Source: Levilactobacillus lindianensis
GTDB taxonomy: Bacteria; Bacillota; Bacilli; Lactobacillales; Lactobacillaceae
NCBI RefSeq assembly: GCF_003946095.1
Contig: NZ_RHOD01000004.1
Location: forward strand, 62,001 to 126,000
Length of the DNA: 64,000 bases
Reading direction: 5' to 3'
Shown: positions 39,873 through 47,765 of the stretch, piece after piece
Position numbering within the stretch: position 1 is the first letter of the stretch
How the letters are laid out: the number at the start of each line of letters is the position of its first letter
Made by a program: the position numbers and the translations under genes
The notes under the pieces: generated by a model
Database searches by the model: none
The model's input: only the letters and a program-made list of their open reading frames with translations
What the model was told of the DNA's origin: nothing

Positions 39873-40436
39873 TTATTTAGTGACGGCCGCTTGGTTCAAA
39901 TGAGCTGGCTTTACATTGGCAGTCAAACGTTCGTAAGCAAAGTCCTTCACTCCTTGCAAGTCCATCCCCTTCAATTCCACCTTACCGGTTTCAGTGAAGC
40001 CATTCTTCTTGATAACGTGTTGCATTCCTCGGTTATCGGGATGTGTGTCAATCCGAATACTTTCGATGCTTTCCGATTGATCAGCCTGCGCGAAGAGTCG
40101 TTGGAAAAGTTCCCCAGCGAGACCGCGACCATGATGGTGGCTCGATACTGCGACACGATGAATAGCCAAGTATGGCGAATCTTGGGTCAACCAAGCCCCT
40201 TCAATCTGTTCGTAGCTCACATCGATTCCAGGAATGACTGCAGCAGTTCCTAAAATCTCGTCATTCTCTTCCAAGACAACCGTCCATCCTTGGTGAATGT
40301 CGTCGACCATAACGGCCGTGTTGGGATAAGTTCCCTGCCACTGATCAATGGATTGGGCCGCCAGTAATTCACGGCCATCACGGATAATCGATTCAATTTG
40401 TGGTAAGTCAGCCATAGTAGCTTGTCGTAACAGCAT
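39873..40436 (-). CDS. GNAT family N-acetyltransferase
   Basis: 187 aa from the ATG at 40436 (MLLRQATMADLPQIESII); an ATG at 40448 is possible but is 4 nt from the ribosome-binding site. The acetyl-CoA motif VSSHHHGRGLAGELFQ and NRGMQHVIKKNGF are typical GNAT elements. The substrate is unknown. It ends at its own terminator. Confidence 0.88.
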   Translation of the reverse strand: MLLRQATMADLPQIESIIRDGRELLAAQSIDQWQGTYPNTAVMVDDIHQGWTVVLEENDEILGTAAVIPGIDVSYEQIEGAWLTQDSPYLAIHRVAVSSHHHGRGLAGELFQRLFAQADQSESIESIRIDTHPDNRGMQHVIKKNGFTETGKVELKGMDLQGVKDFAYERLTANVKPAHLNQAAVTK

Positions 40437-40633
40437 GTATAACACCATCCTTCATAGTTTTGGTTTAAAGCGATTTTGTTATATTACCATGCTAAAAATA
40501 AATTACAACAATCTTGATTCATCTTTTTCAAAATTATTTAGCCGCGATGCTGACTGTTCCAGAAATCCCTTGCTCTGCCTCGATTTATCATTTTAATAAT
40601 TTTGCCATATTCTCAGGAATTTTTCACCCACAC

Positions 40634-40673
40634 AAAAACGGCCAGTCAAGAACTTTCTAAACTTGACTAACCG
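40634..40673 (-). terminator. Terminator of the putative ncRNA
   Basis: Minus-strand 12-bp stem with two G-U pairs (40662-40673 with 40639-40650), 11-nt loop, TTTTT. It is about 290 nt beyond the merR stop. Confidence 0.88.
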
Positions 40674-40922
40674 TCACGGGAGCCGCTCCGGGCGAGCGAA
40701 AAATCAAAATACATCAATTTTCCAAAAACACGTCGTTTTAGTTTCACGATCGCTTACGTTAACATTCATTAACGTAGTCTAGGCGCGAGATAAACGCGCT
40801 ATTACTCATGGTTATTCGCCTGGTTTCACAACACGTCAACAACATGATTGACCACCAATCCAGCCAGAAGATCGATTGGTATCGAAAGTTTTTTCTGCCC
40901 GGGGCTTTAAGTTCCTCCCGTG
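40634..40922 (-). ncRNA. Putative structured non-coding RNA of unknown family
   Basis: A 290-nt stretch without a credible gene, starting just after a promoter-like site (TTGTGT 40951-40956, 17 nt, TAATCT 40928-40933) and ending in a strong terminator. The expected 5' end, CACGGGAG (40915-40922), is exactly complementary to CTCCCGTG (40675-40682) immediately before the terminator. An inner helix CCGGGC/GCCCGG (40897-40902, 40688-40693) stacks next to it. Enclosed hairpins include TACGTTAA/TTAACGTA (40765-40786), ACCAATC/GATTGGT, GCGCG/CGCGC and TCATG/CATGA. I recognise neither 6S, tmRNA, RNase P nor SRP RNA signatures. It could also be part of the merR 3' region. Confidence 0.55.
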
Positions 40923-40927
40923 CCTTC

Positions 40928-40956
40928 AGATTACCATTGTTACCGATGAGACACAA
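40928..40956 (-). promoter_or_regulatory. Putative promoter of the ncRNA
   Basis: TTGTGT (40951-40956), 17 nt, TAATCT (40928-40933), between the merR stop and the first paired element. The match is moderate. Confidence 0.45.
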
Positions 40957-40966
40957 CGGTTTGCCC

Positions 40967-41410
40967 CTACTTCTCGTGAGCAACTAGTTTAAATTCCCAC
41001 TTGCCAGCGATGCGCTCCGCCACTAAGTCTTTCGTGGGATCTGGATCGAAGACACCCATATTAATTTGAATATCATCGTCAACCAATTCAATATGAACGA
41101 AACGTTCTTCAAAAAAGGATCGCAAGGCATCAAGGAAGGCCCCTCGCCGTTGTGCTAGCTTAACAGCCGCCACTAAGGTATAGCCGTCGTCCATGTGCAT
41201 CTTAATCTGCTGGACTTTCAACAACGTCTTATAGGAAAACTTCCGATTTTTGCCATCTTCGACGACCTGACTTTCAATATATCCTTTCCGTTCCCAGTAG
41301 CGAATTTGACTCTGTGAGACGCCCGTTGCCTTGGCCACATCACCGATTCCTAAAACAATTTGTTCCATTGGAATTTTTTTAAATAATTTTGCCGCATCTT
41401 CATGAATCAT
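40967..41410 (-). CDS. MerR family transcriptional regulator
   Basis: 147 aa. A MerR helix-turn-helix lies at residues about 20-70 (GIGDVAKATGVSQSQIRYWE, then RKFSYKTLLKVQQI). The C-terminal part is not recognisable as a known ligand domain. It is divergent from the MFS pump gene, with back-to-back promoters, so it probably controls the pump. The ribosome-binding site at the ATG is weak; an internal ATG before EQIVLG is an alternative. Confidence 0.88.
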   Translation of the reverse strand: MIHEDAAKLFKKIPMEQIVLGIGDVAKATGVSQSQIRYWERKGYIESQVVEDGKNRKFSYKTLLKVQQIKMHMDDGYTLVAAVKLAQRRGAFLDALRSFFEERFVHIELVDDDIQINMGVFDPDPTKDLVAERIAGKWEFKLVAHEK

Positions 41411-41528
41411 GCCGATCGCCTACTTTCTTCGTTTAAACGGCCTTCGTCAAAATCGCCACGTGATCGTAATGAAAGCGTTTGTGAATCTTGTTAGGTAATT
41501 TCATCTAAGTGTTTCCTTTTCTCCAAAT

Positions 41529-41590
41529 AGTATATATATTCTGTAACTCATGTCAAGCTAGTTGACAAAAGATGCAATCCTGCGTATAGT
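41529..41590. promoter_or_regulatory. Divergent promoters of merR and the MFS gene
   Basis: Minus strand TTGACA (41551-41556), 16 nt, TATACT (41529-41534) for merR. Plus strand TTGACA (41562-41567), 17 nt, TATAGT (41585-41590) for the pump. The two -35 boxes form a TGTCAA-N5-TTGACA inverted repeat. The merR transcript has a leader of about 110 nt without an evident gene. Confidence 0.8.
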
Positions 41591-41629
41591 TGTTTTCAGA
41601 CTTAATTTTATAAAAAAGAGGGAATTCAC

Positions 41630-43114
41630 TTGGGCAATGCACTTGATACCAACGGCAAACCTTATAACCGTTCATTACTGGTTATCCTCCTGCTAGTGGG
41701 GACGTTTTGTACCGTTTTAAACCAAACAATTTTAACTACCGCCTTTCCAACCTTGATGAAGACGTTTGATGTGACAACATCAACGGTTCAGTGGTTGACG
41801 ACCGGTTTCTTACTGGTTAATGGTATTATGATTCCAATTAGCGCGTGGTTACTAACAACTTTCAGTTCCAAATGGCTGTACATCTCAGCCATGTCTACAT
41901 TCTTAATCGGAACGATCACCTGTTGGTCGGCCGTTAACTTTCCAATGCTTCTGACGGGACGTCTGATTCAAGCCGTCGGTGTTGGGGTTTCGATGCCACT
42001 ACTGCAAACGATGATGCTGACCATCTTCCCCGCTAACAAGCGGGGAACTGCCATGGGCCTGGCCGGAATCGTTATCGGACTGGCACCAGCCATCGGGCCA
42101 ACTCTTTCTGGTTGGGTGATCGACAACTGGACTTGGCGCGACCTCTTTGGCATGATTATTCCAATCGTCGCCATCGTCATTCTAGCCAGCTTCTGGATTA
42201 TGCGCAGCGTCTTGGAGACGCACAAATCCCCACTTGATGTGCTGTCCGCAATTCTCTCAACGATTGGATTCGGAAGTATGCTCTACGGTTTCTCTTCCGT
42301 TGGGGACGACGGTTGGGGAAGCCTCACCGTGCTCTCAACCTTAATTATCGGTTTTGTTTTCGTGGGCTTATTCGTCTGGCGTCAACTCGTCATGGACGAT
42401 CCATTCTTAAACTTCCGAGTTTACAAGTCCAAAGAATTTACGATTGCCGCTATCCTGAGCTCTGTGGTTAACATGGCCATGGTTGGTGTCGAAATGGTTA
42501 TTCCCCTTTACCTTCAAATGGTCAAGGGCATGTCCGCCTTCCACTCTGGTCTGACGCTGTTAGCCGGGGCCTTAATGATGGGGATCATGAGTCCCATTAC
42601 TGGCCGAGCCTTTGACCGCTTTGGGGCCAAGCACCTCGCAACGCTGGGGATGTTTCTCCTAACCATTGGGACCTTGCCATTCGTTTGGATTACGCAGGAT
42701 ACCTCGACGATTTACATCGTGGTACTCTACGCTATCCGGATGTTTGGGATTGCTATGGTAATGATGCCATCAACAACTGCGGGGATGAATGCCTTGCCCG
42801 CTAACATGATTAGTCATGGGACCGCCGTGAACAACACGCAACGCCAAGTGGCGAGCTCCGTGGGAACGGCCATCCTGGTCAGTGTCTTGACCAACGTGAC
42901 CAAGAACAGCATGCCTGCTAAGCACGTCTTGACAACCAATCCTCTGAGCTATGCCAAGGGGGCTATCGACGCCACACTATCCGGTTACCATGCCGCTTTC
43001 GGAATTGCCATCGGCTTCAGTGTCGTCGCACTCTTTGTTGCCTTCTTCTTAAAGGGTAGCAACCACTCCGTTCATTTAGCGGACGAGGACACCCAACAAG
43101 GAGGTGCCGCCTAA
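41630..43114 (+). CDS. MFS multidrug transporter, DHA2 family
   Basis: 494 aa, TTG start 7 nt after GAGGG. About 14 hydrophobic segments; the early LNQTILTTAFPTLMKTFDV and the GRLIQAVGVGVSMPLLQ motif C-like region fit the EmrB/QacA (DHA2) group of proton-driven drug exporters. The substrate is unknown. It shares the TAATG junction with the DUF4811 gene and is divergent from a MerR regulator. Confidence 0.93.
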   Translation: MGNALDTNGKPYNRSLLVILLLVGTFCTVLNQTILTTAFPTLMKTFDVTTSTVQWLTTGFLLVNGIMIPISAWLLTTFSSKWLYISAMSTFLIGTITCWSAVNFPMLLTGRLIQAVGVGVSMPLLQTMMLTIFPANKRGTAMGLAGIVIGLAPAIGPTLSGWVIDNWTWRDLFGMIIPIVAIVILASFWIMRSVLETHKSPLDVLSAILSTIGFGSMLYGFSSVGDDGWGSLTVLSTLIIGFVFVGLFVWRQLVMDDPFLNFRVYKSKEFTIAAILSSVVNMAMVGVEMVIPLYLQMVKGMSAFHSGLTLLAGALMMGIMSPITGRAFDRFGAKHLATLGMFLLTIGTLPFVWITQDTSTIYIVVLYAIRMFGIAMVMMPSTTAGMNALPANMISHGTAVNNTQRQVASSVGTAILVSVLTNVTKNSMPAKHVLTTNPLSYAKGAIDATLSGYHAAFGIAIGFSVVALFVAFFLKGSNHSVHLADEDTQQGGAA

Positions 43115-43839
43115 TGATTTTAGTAACGCTCGCATTATCCGCAGTTCTCGCGTTTATCTTCTTTATCTATATCGACAACCGAACCGTCAGCAACATCTTA
43201 ACTGGCCTCGCCATCTTATCGTTACTGACTAGTATCTTCTTCATGATTCGCAATGATCATTACCACTTCGGCCTGCATAACGAATCAACAACACGTACGC
43301 AAAAGATCTACTCCGCTTCGCCTTCTAAACAACTACCAATGATGATTTACCAATCTGTCGGAACGGCTGACAAGCATCGGGTCTACGTTTACAAGACCAG
43401 TGCCAACGCCAAGAAGGCCACTCACACCGCCGCTAAAGTGACGACCACCAACATCATCAAGCGGACTTCCGGGGCTAACCGGATGGTGACAAAGAAGGTC
43501 TACCGTGAATTCAAGAACGGCTCCAGTCGCTTTTGGTTCGGTCTGACCGGTAACGGCCATCAGTACGTAAAGGAAACAAATACTATCTACTTGAACAAGT
43601 CCTGGACGGTCCTCAGCACCACTCAGGCTAAAAAGCTTCAAAAAATGGCAAGCACCAAGAGTTTCCAAGCCAAACAAAAGGCCGCAGCAATGACCTACGT
43701 GAAATCCAAGGTGATGGCCGCTATGGTCAAGAATCCAACGATGTCCCCAGCAGAACAGAAGAAAGTTACCCAAGCCGCCGCAGCTGAATACAAAGCGCAA
43801 GCAATGCAACAGCTGATCAAGCAAATTAAGGCCAACTAG
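43114..43839 (+). CDS. DUF4811-like membrane protein
   Basis: 241 aa: two N-terminal membrane helices (residues about 2-45), then a soluble basic domain ending in an alanine/lysine/glutamine-rich helix (MTYVKSKVMAAMV, AAAAEYKAQAMQQLIKQ). It resembles the DUF4811 proteins that in lactobacilli follow MFS drug pumps. Function unknown. ATG overlaps the MFS stop by one base, so the two are translationally coupled and probably work together. Confidence 0.8.
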   Translation: MILVTLALSAVLAFIFFIYIDNRTVSNILTGLAILSLLTSIFFMIRNDHYHFGLHNESTTRTQKIYSASPSKQLPMMIYQSVGTADKHRVYVYKTSANAKKATHTAAKVTTTNIIKRTSGANRMVTKKVYREFKNGSSRFWFGLTGNGHQYVKETNTIYLNKSWTVLSTTQAKKLQKMASTKSFQAKQKAAAMTYVKSKVMAAMVKNPTMSPAEQKKVTQAAAAEYKAQAMQQLIKQIKAN

Positions 43840-43850
43840 GATAACTGAAG

Positions 43851-43884
43851 AAGTCGCCATTCCAGAGAGGATGGCGACTTTTTT
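43851..43884 (+). terminator. Terminator of the MFS-DUF4811 operon
   Basis: Perfect 10-bp stem AAGTCGCCAT/ATGGCGACTT, 10-nt loop, TTTTTT. The following stretch to 44126 has no convincing gene; a 33-codon frame at 43930-44031 is not supported. Confidence 0.92.
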
Positions 43885-44126
43885 ATGGCCTAAATTGACG
43901 TTCAAAACAAGATCCTCTATAGGATAATGATGTACAAGGCAGGTGCTGCCACTGCCCCTCCTCCAGTAGCACTCATGACGGCAAACTTTAACCAACCCGA
44001 AGAACTCAAAATGCTAGAACCCGGCCAGTAACTTGTCACTGGCAATTATTGACCGTCACCAGTATTGCCGGTCAACACTTAGCCGCAGGCCGCCTTTCGG
44101 GCTACGACACTATCTTTTCAACCTAC

Positions 44127-44158
44127 AAAAAAATTGCAGTCCACGAGGGCTGCAATTT
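44127..44158 (-). terminator. Terminator of the small MerR-like gene
   Basis: Minus-strand 9-bp stem AAATTGCAG/CTGCAATTT, 10-nt loop, continuing Ts. Confidence 0.85.
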
Positions 44159-44193
44159 CAGGGGTACTCCTATGACGAATACCAAGCTTAAAT

Positions 44194-44436
44194 TTAGTTC
44201 ACTTGCGTTAGCCGCGTCTGTGCCTTACGACACCGTGGCATTAATCCGGATAGGTCTTCTAAAGACGTCCCGTTATCCTGAAAACATTGAATCATATCGA
44301 TCCAATACATGTCCGAATCATCGAATTGGGTTGCAGAATGGTCAGCGCCTAAGAGGCCCATGGCAACGTATTCTTGAATTCGGCTGGCGTCCACCTTCGT
44401 GGTCTGAGCCAGTTCAGTTAAGTTCATCTCCATCAT
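44194..44436 (-). CDS. Small MerR-like (single HTH) protein
   Basis: 80 aa from MMEMNLTELAQTTKVDASRI. The N-terminal half resembles the MerR helix-turn-helix (AQTTKVDASRIQEYVAMGLL); there is no effector domain. The longer frame begins within the promoter -10 box and is rejected. It is a lone gene. The DNA target is unknown. Confidence 0.7.
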   Translation of the reverse strand: MMEMNLTELAQTTKVDASRIQEYVAMGLLGADHSATQFDDSDMYWIDMIQCFQDNGTSLEDLSGLMPRCRKAQTRLTQVN

Positions 44437-44469
44437 CTTTCCCCCGCTTTCCTCGTGGTTGATGAGAGT

Positions 44470-44498
44470 ATCATACAACCGTCAATCCTAAAAAGCAA
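44470..44498 (-). promoter_or_regulatory. Promoter of the small MerR-like gene
   Basis: TTGCTT (44493-44498), 17 nt, TATGAT (44470-44475) on the minus strand. Confidence 0.7.
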
Positions 44499-44539
44499 CC
44501 TTTTGTTTTCGCCCCTGATCATTTGCCCAGGATTAGTGG

Positions 44540-44568
44540 TTTACGGGCCCCGGCCATAGCGCTAAAAT
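44540..44568 (+). promoter_or_regulatory. Promoter of azlCD
   Basis: TTTACG (44540-44545), 17 nt, TAAAAT (44563-44568), about 44 nt before azlC. Confidence 0.6.
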
Positions 44569-44611
44569 AGAGAAATCAACTTATTTTTAATGACGAAAGG
44601 AACGTGTTTGG

Positions 44612-45316
44612 ATGGATTCTTCATTAACTTTCAGAAGTGGCATCAAGGACGTCCTCCCCACTGTCTTCGGGTACATCGGCGTGGGCTTAGCCTTTGGCAT
44701 CGTGGCTCACACCAGTCATTTAGGACTTTGGATGGTCGCCGGACTTTCCTTTATCGTGTATGCCGGGTCCGCTCAATTCATCATTACCAGCATGTTACTG
44801 GCTCAGGACCCCATTACCTCGATCATCCTATCCACCTTTCTCGTTAACTCCCGGATGATTCTCATGAGTACTAGCTTGGCTCAGTATTTTCGGCACGAAT
44901 CACTGACCCGTAATATTCTCTTGGGGTCACTGGTAACCGATGAAACCTTTGCTCTGGCGATGAACAAACAGAACCACACGGCGGGTAAACTCAGCTTTGC
45001 CTGGCAGTCTGCGGCCAACCTCATTGCCTACCTGGTCTGGGGGGTTGCAACTCTGGTGGGAGCCTACTTAGGGGGCCTGATTAAGAACCCTGATCAATTT
45101 GGGTTCGACTTTGCCCTCACGGCCATGTTTATTGGTCTGGTTTATCTTCAACTCATCAGTGATCGTAAGCTGGGAGTTCGCCTACAGTTGTTGGTCATGG
45201 CCTTTGTTGCCCTCATTTACTACTTTGCGATTGGCTTGATTAGTGAAAACATGGCCCTCCTCGTCGCCACTGCGGCCGGCTGTCTCTTTGGAATGGAGAT
45301 GAAGAAATGTCGTTAA
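44612..45316 (+). CDS. azlC: Branched-chain amino acid exporter, AzlC
   Basis: 234 aa, polytopic. It begins MDSSLTFRSGIKDVLPTVFG and has the FIVYAGSAQFIITSMLL and STFLVNSRMILMSTSLA signatures of AzlC. With the small AzlD partner it exports branched-chain amino acids or analogues. The gene overlaps azlD by 10 nt. Confidence 0.94.
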   Translation: MDSSLTFRSGIKDVLPTVFGYIGVGLAFGIVAHTSHLGLWMVAGLSFIVYAGSAQFIITSMLLAQDPITSIILSTFLVNSRMILMSTSLAQYFRHESLTRNILLGSLVTDETFALAMNKQNHTAGKLSFAWQSAANLIAYLVWGVATLVGAYLGGLIKNPDQFGFDFALTAMFIGLVYLQLISDRKLGVRLQLLVMAFVALIYYFAIGLISENMALLVATAAGCLFGMEMKKCR

Positions 45317-45630
45317 CAGAACTCTGGATCATTCTTGGTTGCGCCGCGGTGACACTCTTGTCCCGGGTTCTCCCATTCGTCTTCGTTAAACAGCTCCAAA
45401 TGCCTGAATGGCTTCTGAGTTTCCTCACTTTCGTCCCGATTACGATCATGACTGCACTTACCTGTCAGGGCCTCTTTATCGCCCATCCTGGGCACCTGGC
45501 CACGGTGAACTGGGAAAATCTCTGGGCCGCCATCCCTGCTACCATTGCTGGCATCCTCACCAAAAGTCTCTTAGCCGTGGTGGTGGTCGGCATTGCCGCG
45601 ATGGCTTGCTTGCGCTACTTTGGCCTCTAA
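45307..45630 (+). CDS. azlD: Branched-chain amino acid exporter small subunit, AzlD
   Basis: 107 aa, four hydrophobic segments, with the AVTLLSRVLPFVFV start of AzlD proteins. It partners AzlC, whose gene it overlaps. Followed by a bidirectional terminator. Confidence 0.92.
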   Translation: MSLTELWIILGCAAVTLLSRVLPFVFVKQLQMPEWLLSFLTFVPITIMTALTCQGLFIAHPGHLATVNWENLWAAIPATIAGILTKSLLAVVVVGIAAMACLRYFGL

Positions 45631-45638
45631 TAACTAAT

Positions 45639-45672
45639 AAAGGGAGTCGGAAATTACACCGACTCCCTTTTT
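45639..45672. terminator. Bidirectional terminator between azlD and uracil permease
   Basis: Perfect 12-bp stem AAAGGGAGTCGG/CCGACTCCCTTT, 8-nt loop, flanked by T tracts on both strands. Confidence 0.92.
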
Positions 45673-45676
45673 CTAT

Positions 45677-46933
45677 TTAAACGTCTTTAGGCAACACTAG
45701 ATTGAGCACAATTCCCAAGACTGCCGCAACAGCTAGGCCAGAGAATTCGTACTGACCAACCTTTAGGTAGGCGTTCCCAATGCCAATTACCAAAATTGCC
45801 GAGGCAATCATGAGATTACGCTTTTTATTAAAATCGACATGCTTTTCAATCAAGATCCGCAGACCACTCGAGGCAATCACCCCAAACAGGAGAAAACTGA
45901 TTCCCCCAATGACTGGGTTCGGAATGCTCTCGATCAAGGCACTCAGCTTACCAACGAAACTGAAGATAATGGCAAACGTCGCCGCCCCAATCAGCACGTA
46001 GACGCTGTGCACCCGAGTGATAGCGAGGACACCCACATTTTCCCCGTAGGAAGTCACGGGAGGCCCACCGACCAGACTGGCCACAATCGAAGCCAGGCCA
46101 TCTCCAGCGAGCGTGTGATGCAGACCAGGGTCCTTGAAGAAGTCCCGATGCGTCAATTCATTTAATACCGTAATGTGCCCGATGTGTTCCGTCATAGTGA
46201 CGAAGGCAATCGGTGCCAGACTCAGCACTGCGCCCCAATAGAAATGTAGCGGGTAACTGACTCCGGGAAGCTCAAATTTGGGTAATTGGAACCAAGCGGC
46301 ATCCAGAACCGGTTGAAAGTTAACCAGACCGGCCATCACCGCAATGAGGTAACCCACCAGAATTGGAACCAACGCTAGAAACCCTTTCAGGTAGAGGTTG
46401 AATCCCACCGTCAGGAGTAGCGTGGCCATTGCCACCGCGAAGAACTGCCAGTGATAGGTTCCCTGACTATCAACCGTCGCCTTCTGAGCAGCGCTTCCCG
46501 CCAAAGAAAGTCCAATAACCATCACCATCGGCCCGACCACGATGGGTGGCAAGGCCCGATTAATCCAGTCCGATCCGATGAGCGCCACGAGCAGCGCTAC
46601 GATCAGGTAAACCAGTCCGACGGCCATTGTCCCTTGGGCAATACCCGGATAACCAGTCGTCTTCATTAACGCAATCATGGGCACAATAAACGAAAAACTC
46701 GACCCCATATACGCCGGAATCTTTCCCCGAGTAATTAAAATGTACATCAAGGTACCGACCCCGGAACTAAAAAGTGCAATCCCAGGATTCAACCCCACCA
46801 GAATAGGCACCAAGACGGTTGACCCGAACATGGAAAATAAATGCTGTAACGATAAGCCGAACCACTGACCCCAGCTGGGGCGCTCCCAAATATCAATCAG
46901 GGCGTCCGGGTTGCGATAACGCTGTGTTGGCAT
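45677..46933 (-). CDS. pyrP: Uracil permease (NCS2 family)
   Basis: 418 aa with 12-14 membrane segments. NCS2 signatures include FSMFGSTVLVPILVG near the N-terminus and a QDPGLHHTLAGDG/VTSYGENVGVLAITRV stretch (here DPGLHHTLAGDGLAS). It is a uracil-H+ symporter. Its identity as the uracil carrier is supported by a PyrR-type attenuator directly upstream. Confidence 0.93.
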   Translation of the reverse strand: MPTQRYRNPDALIDIWERPSWGQWFGLSLQHLFSMFGSTVLVPILVGLNPGIALFSSGVGTLMYILITRGKIPAYMGSSFSFIVPMIALMKTTGYPGIAQGTMAVGLVYLIVALLVALIGSDWINRALPPIVVGPMVMVIGLSLAGSAAQKATVDSQGTYHWQFFAVAMATLLLTVGFNLYLKGFLALVPILVGYLIAVMAGLVNFQPVLDAAWFQLPKFELPGVSYPLHFYWGAVLSLAPIAFVTMTEHIGHITVLNELTHRDFFKDPGLHHTLAGDGLASIVASLVGGPPVTSYGENVGVLAITRVHSVYVLIGAATFAIIFSFVGKLSALIESIPNPVIGGISFLLFGVIASSGLRILIEKHVDFNKKRNLMIASAILVIGIGNAYLKVGQYEFSGLAVAAVLGIVLNLVLPKDV

Positions 46934-46958
46934 GTTCCTGACCCTCCAGTCAAATTAT

Positions 46959-47000
46959 AAAAAAATAGCGGACACATTCCGTGAGGAAGCGCGTTCGCCA
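46959..47000 (-). terminator. Attenuator terminator of the uracil permease
   Basis: Stem of about 9 pairs (46990-47000 with 46967-46977, one mismatch) followed by TTTTTTT; the loop contains the antiterminator arm. Confidence 0.75.
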
Positions 47001-47052
47001 ATTAGCCCGGCAACTTATCGCCAGGAATCGAACCCTTCACCGCCTCACGGGA
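46959..47052 (-). promoter_or_regulatory. PyrR attenuator of the uracil permease
   Basis: Minus-strand TCCCGTGAGGC (47042-47052) matches the PyrR RNA-binding consensus (UCCNGNGAGGY). Its CCGTGAGG can pair over distance with CCTCACGG (46979-46986), forming an antiterminator that blocks the terminator at 46959-47000, which ends in seven Ts. UMP-bound PyrR would stabilise the upstream hairpin and switch the permease off. Confidence 0.82.
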
Positions 47053-47079
47053 CGTTGTTAAAGGAACTAAATTTTTATT

Positions 47080-47109
47080 AGTATACTGGTTGAAATGCCG
47101 GCGTGTCAA
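47080..47109 (-). promoter_or_regulatory. Promoter of the uracil permease
   Basis: TTGACA (47104-47109), 18 nt, TATACT (47080-47085) on the minus strand. Confidence 0.8.
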
Positions 47110-47152
47110 GCGTTATCGCTTTGCCCGTTAAGCTCTTAAGCCAACAAGTCAG

Positions 47153-47551
47153 TTAGTCGGTGACCATCCGCCAGTTTCCTTCACTGGCCTTCGAAATATC
47201 GTTCAAGAACTTCAGAACGCGTTTAGCCCGGTCTGGCTGTTGCTGGTGAAGAAGGTTCAAACCTTCACCCGTGATCAACGGATCACTTAGCCGGAAGTCA
47301 CCATTGCTAGCATCGTCAGTAGCGAAAGCCACCACCGTCTCTCCTGATTCGATCTGTGTCGTCAGGAAGAACATCGTAAAGTCATCATCAGCAGTCATAT
47401 AGGCGGGCATTGCCCAGATATTCGGGGCAATCTCCTGCATCTCACCGTCAAGAAACTTGAACTCCTTATGATTAGCCTGCGTGACCGGTTCCTTGAGAAC
47501 CAACATCATCTGGCCAAATTCGGCATCGCCGAGTTGAATATTATCCTTCAT
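47153..47551 (-). CDS. Protein of unknown function
   Basis: 132-aa acidic soluble protein (MKDNIQLGDAEFGQMMLVLK); I recognise no domain. RBS AGGAG, 9 nt before ATG, and ordinary codon use support expression. No terminator is clear downstream. It lies between the uracil permease and the RluA-DUF1003 operon. Confidence 0.75.
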   Translation of the reverse strand: MKDNIQLGDAEFGQMMLVLKEPVTQANHKEFKFLDGEMQEIAPNIWAMPAYMTADDDFTMFFLTTQIESGETVVAFATDDASNGDFRLSDPLITGEGLNLLHQQQPDRAKRVLKFLNDISKASEGNWRMVTD

Positions 47552-47657
47552 CTGTTACAACTCCTTAAATAATCTATGAGGATCGTTAATAAAAAGTGAC
47601 CATCAGTCATAAAGGTCCCCCATCCCCGATTGCACAACCGGTGGAACGGCGGACTTT

Positions 47658-47765
47658 TATTTTAGACCTAATAAAGCCGCATTAGCGGGCCAGCTTGACG
47701 GCCACGCGTTGACCAAAGAACAAGCCAACAACAAATAATGCACTAGCTGTGATCCACGTCTTCAT
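47658..47765 (-). CDS. Small membrane protein, 35 aa (putative)
   Basis: Starts within the end of the DUF1003 gene (23-nt overlap, other frame) with GGGAG 7 nt before ATG. The product begins MKTWITASALFVVGLFFGQR: a single hydrophobic helix and a short tail ending in LLGLK. Translational coupling to the DUF1003 gene is likely. Function unknown; the frame is short, so it could be fortuitous. Confidence 0.5.

Noticed and set aside
39873-40156. Minus-strand second frame within the GNAT gene
   Set aside because: Shadow of the real acetyltransferase frame.
40634-40928. 6S RNA, tmRNA or RNase P RNA at this site
   Set aside because: No single long rod with central bubble, no tag reading frame or tRNA-like ends, and no GAGGAAAGTCC segment were seen.
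40759-40983. 74-codon frame in the putative ncRNA region
   Set aside because: No ribosome-binding site, TTG start inside the merR end, and the sequence is explained by RNA helices.
43333-43995. 220-codon frame on the minus strand opposite the DUF4811 gene
   Set aside because: Cysteine- and histidine-rich low-quality product antisense to a well supported gene; no ribosome-binding site.
43930-44031. 33-codon frame after the MFS-DUF4811 terminator
   Set aside because: Very short, no promoter and weak ribosome-binding site; kept only as a remote possibility.
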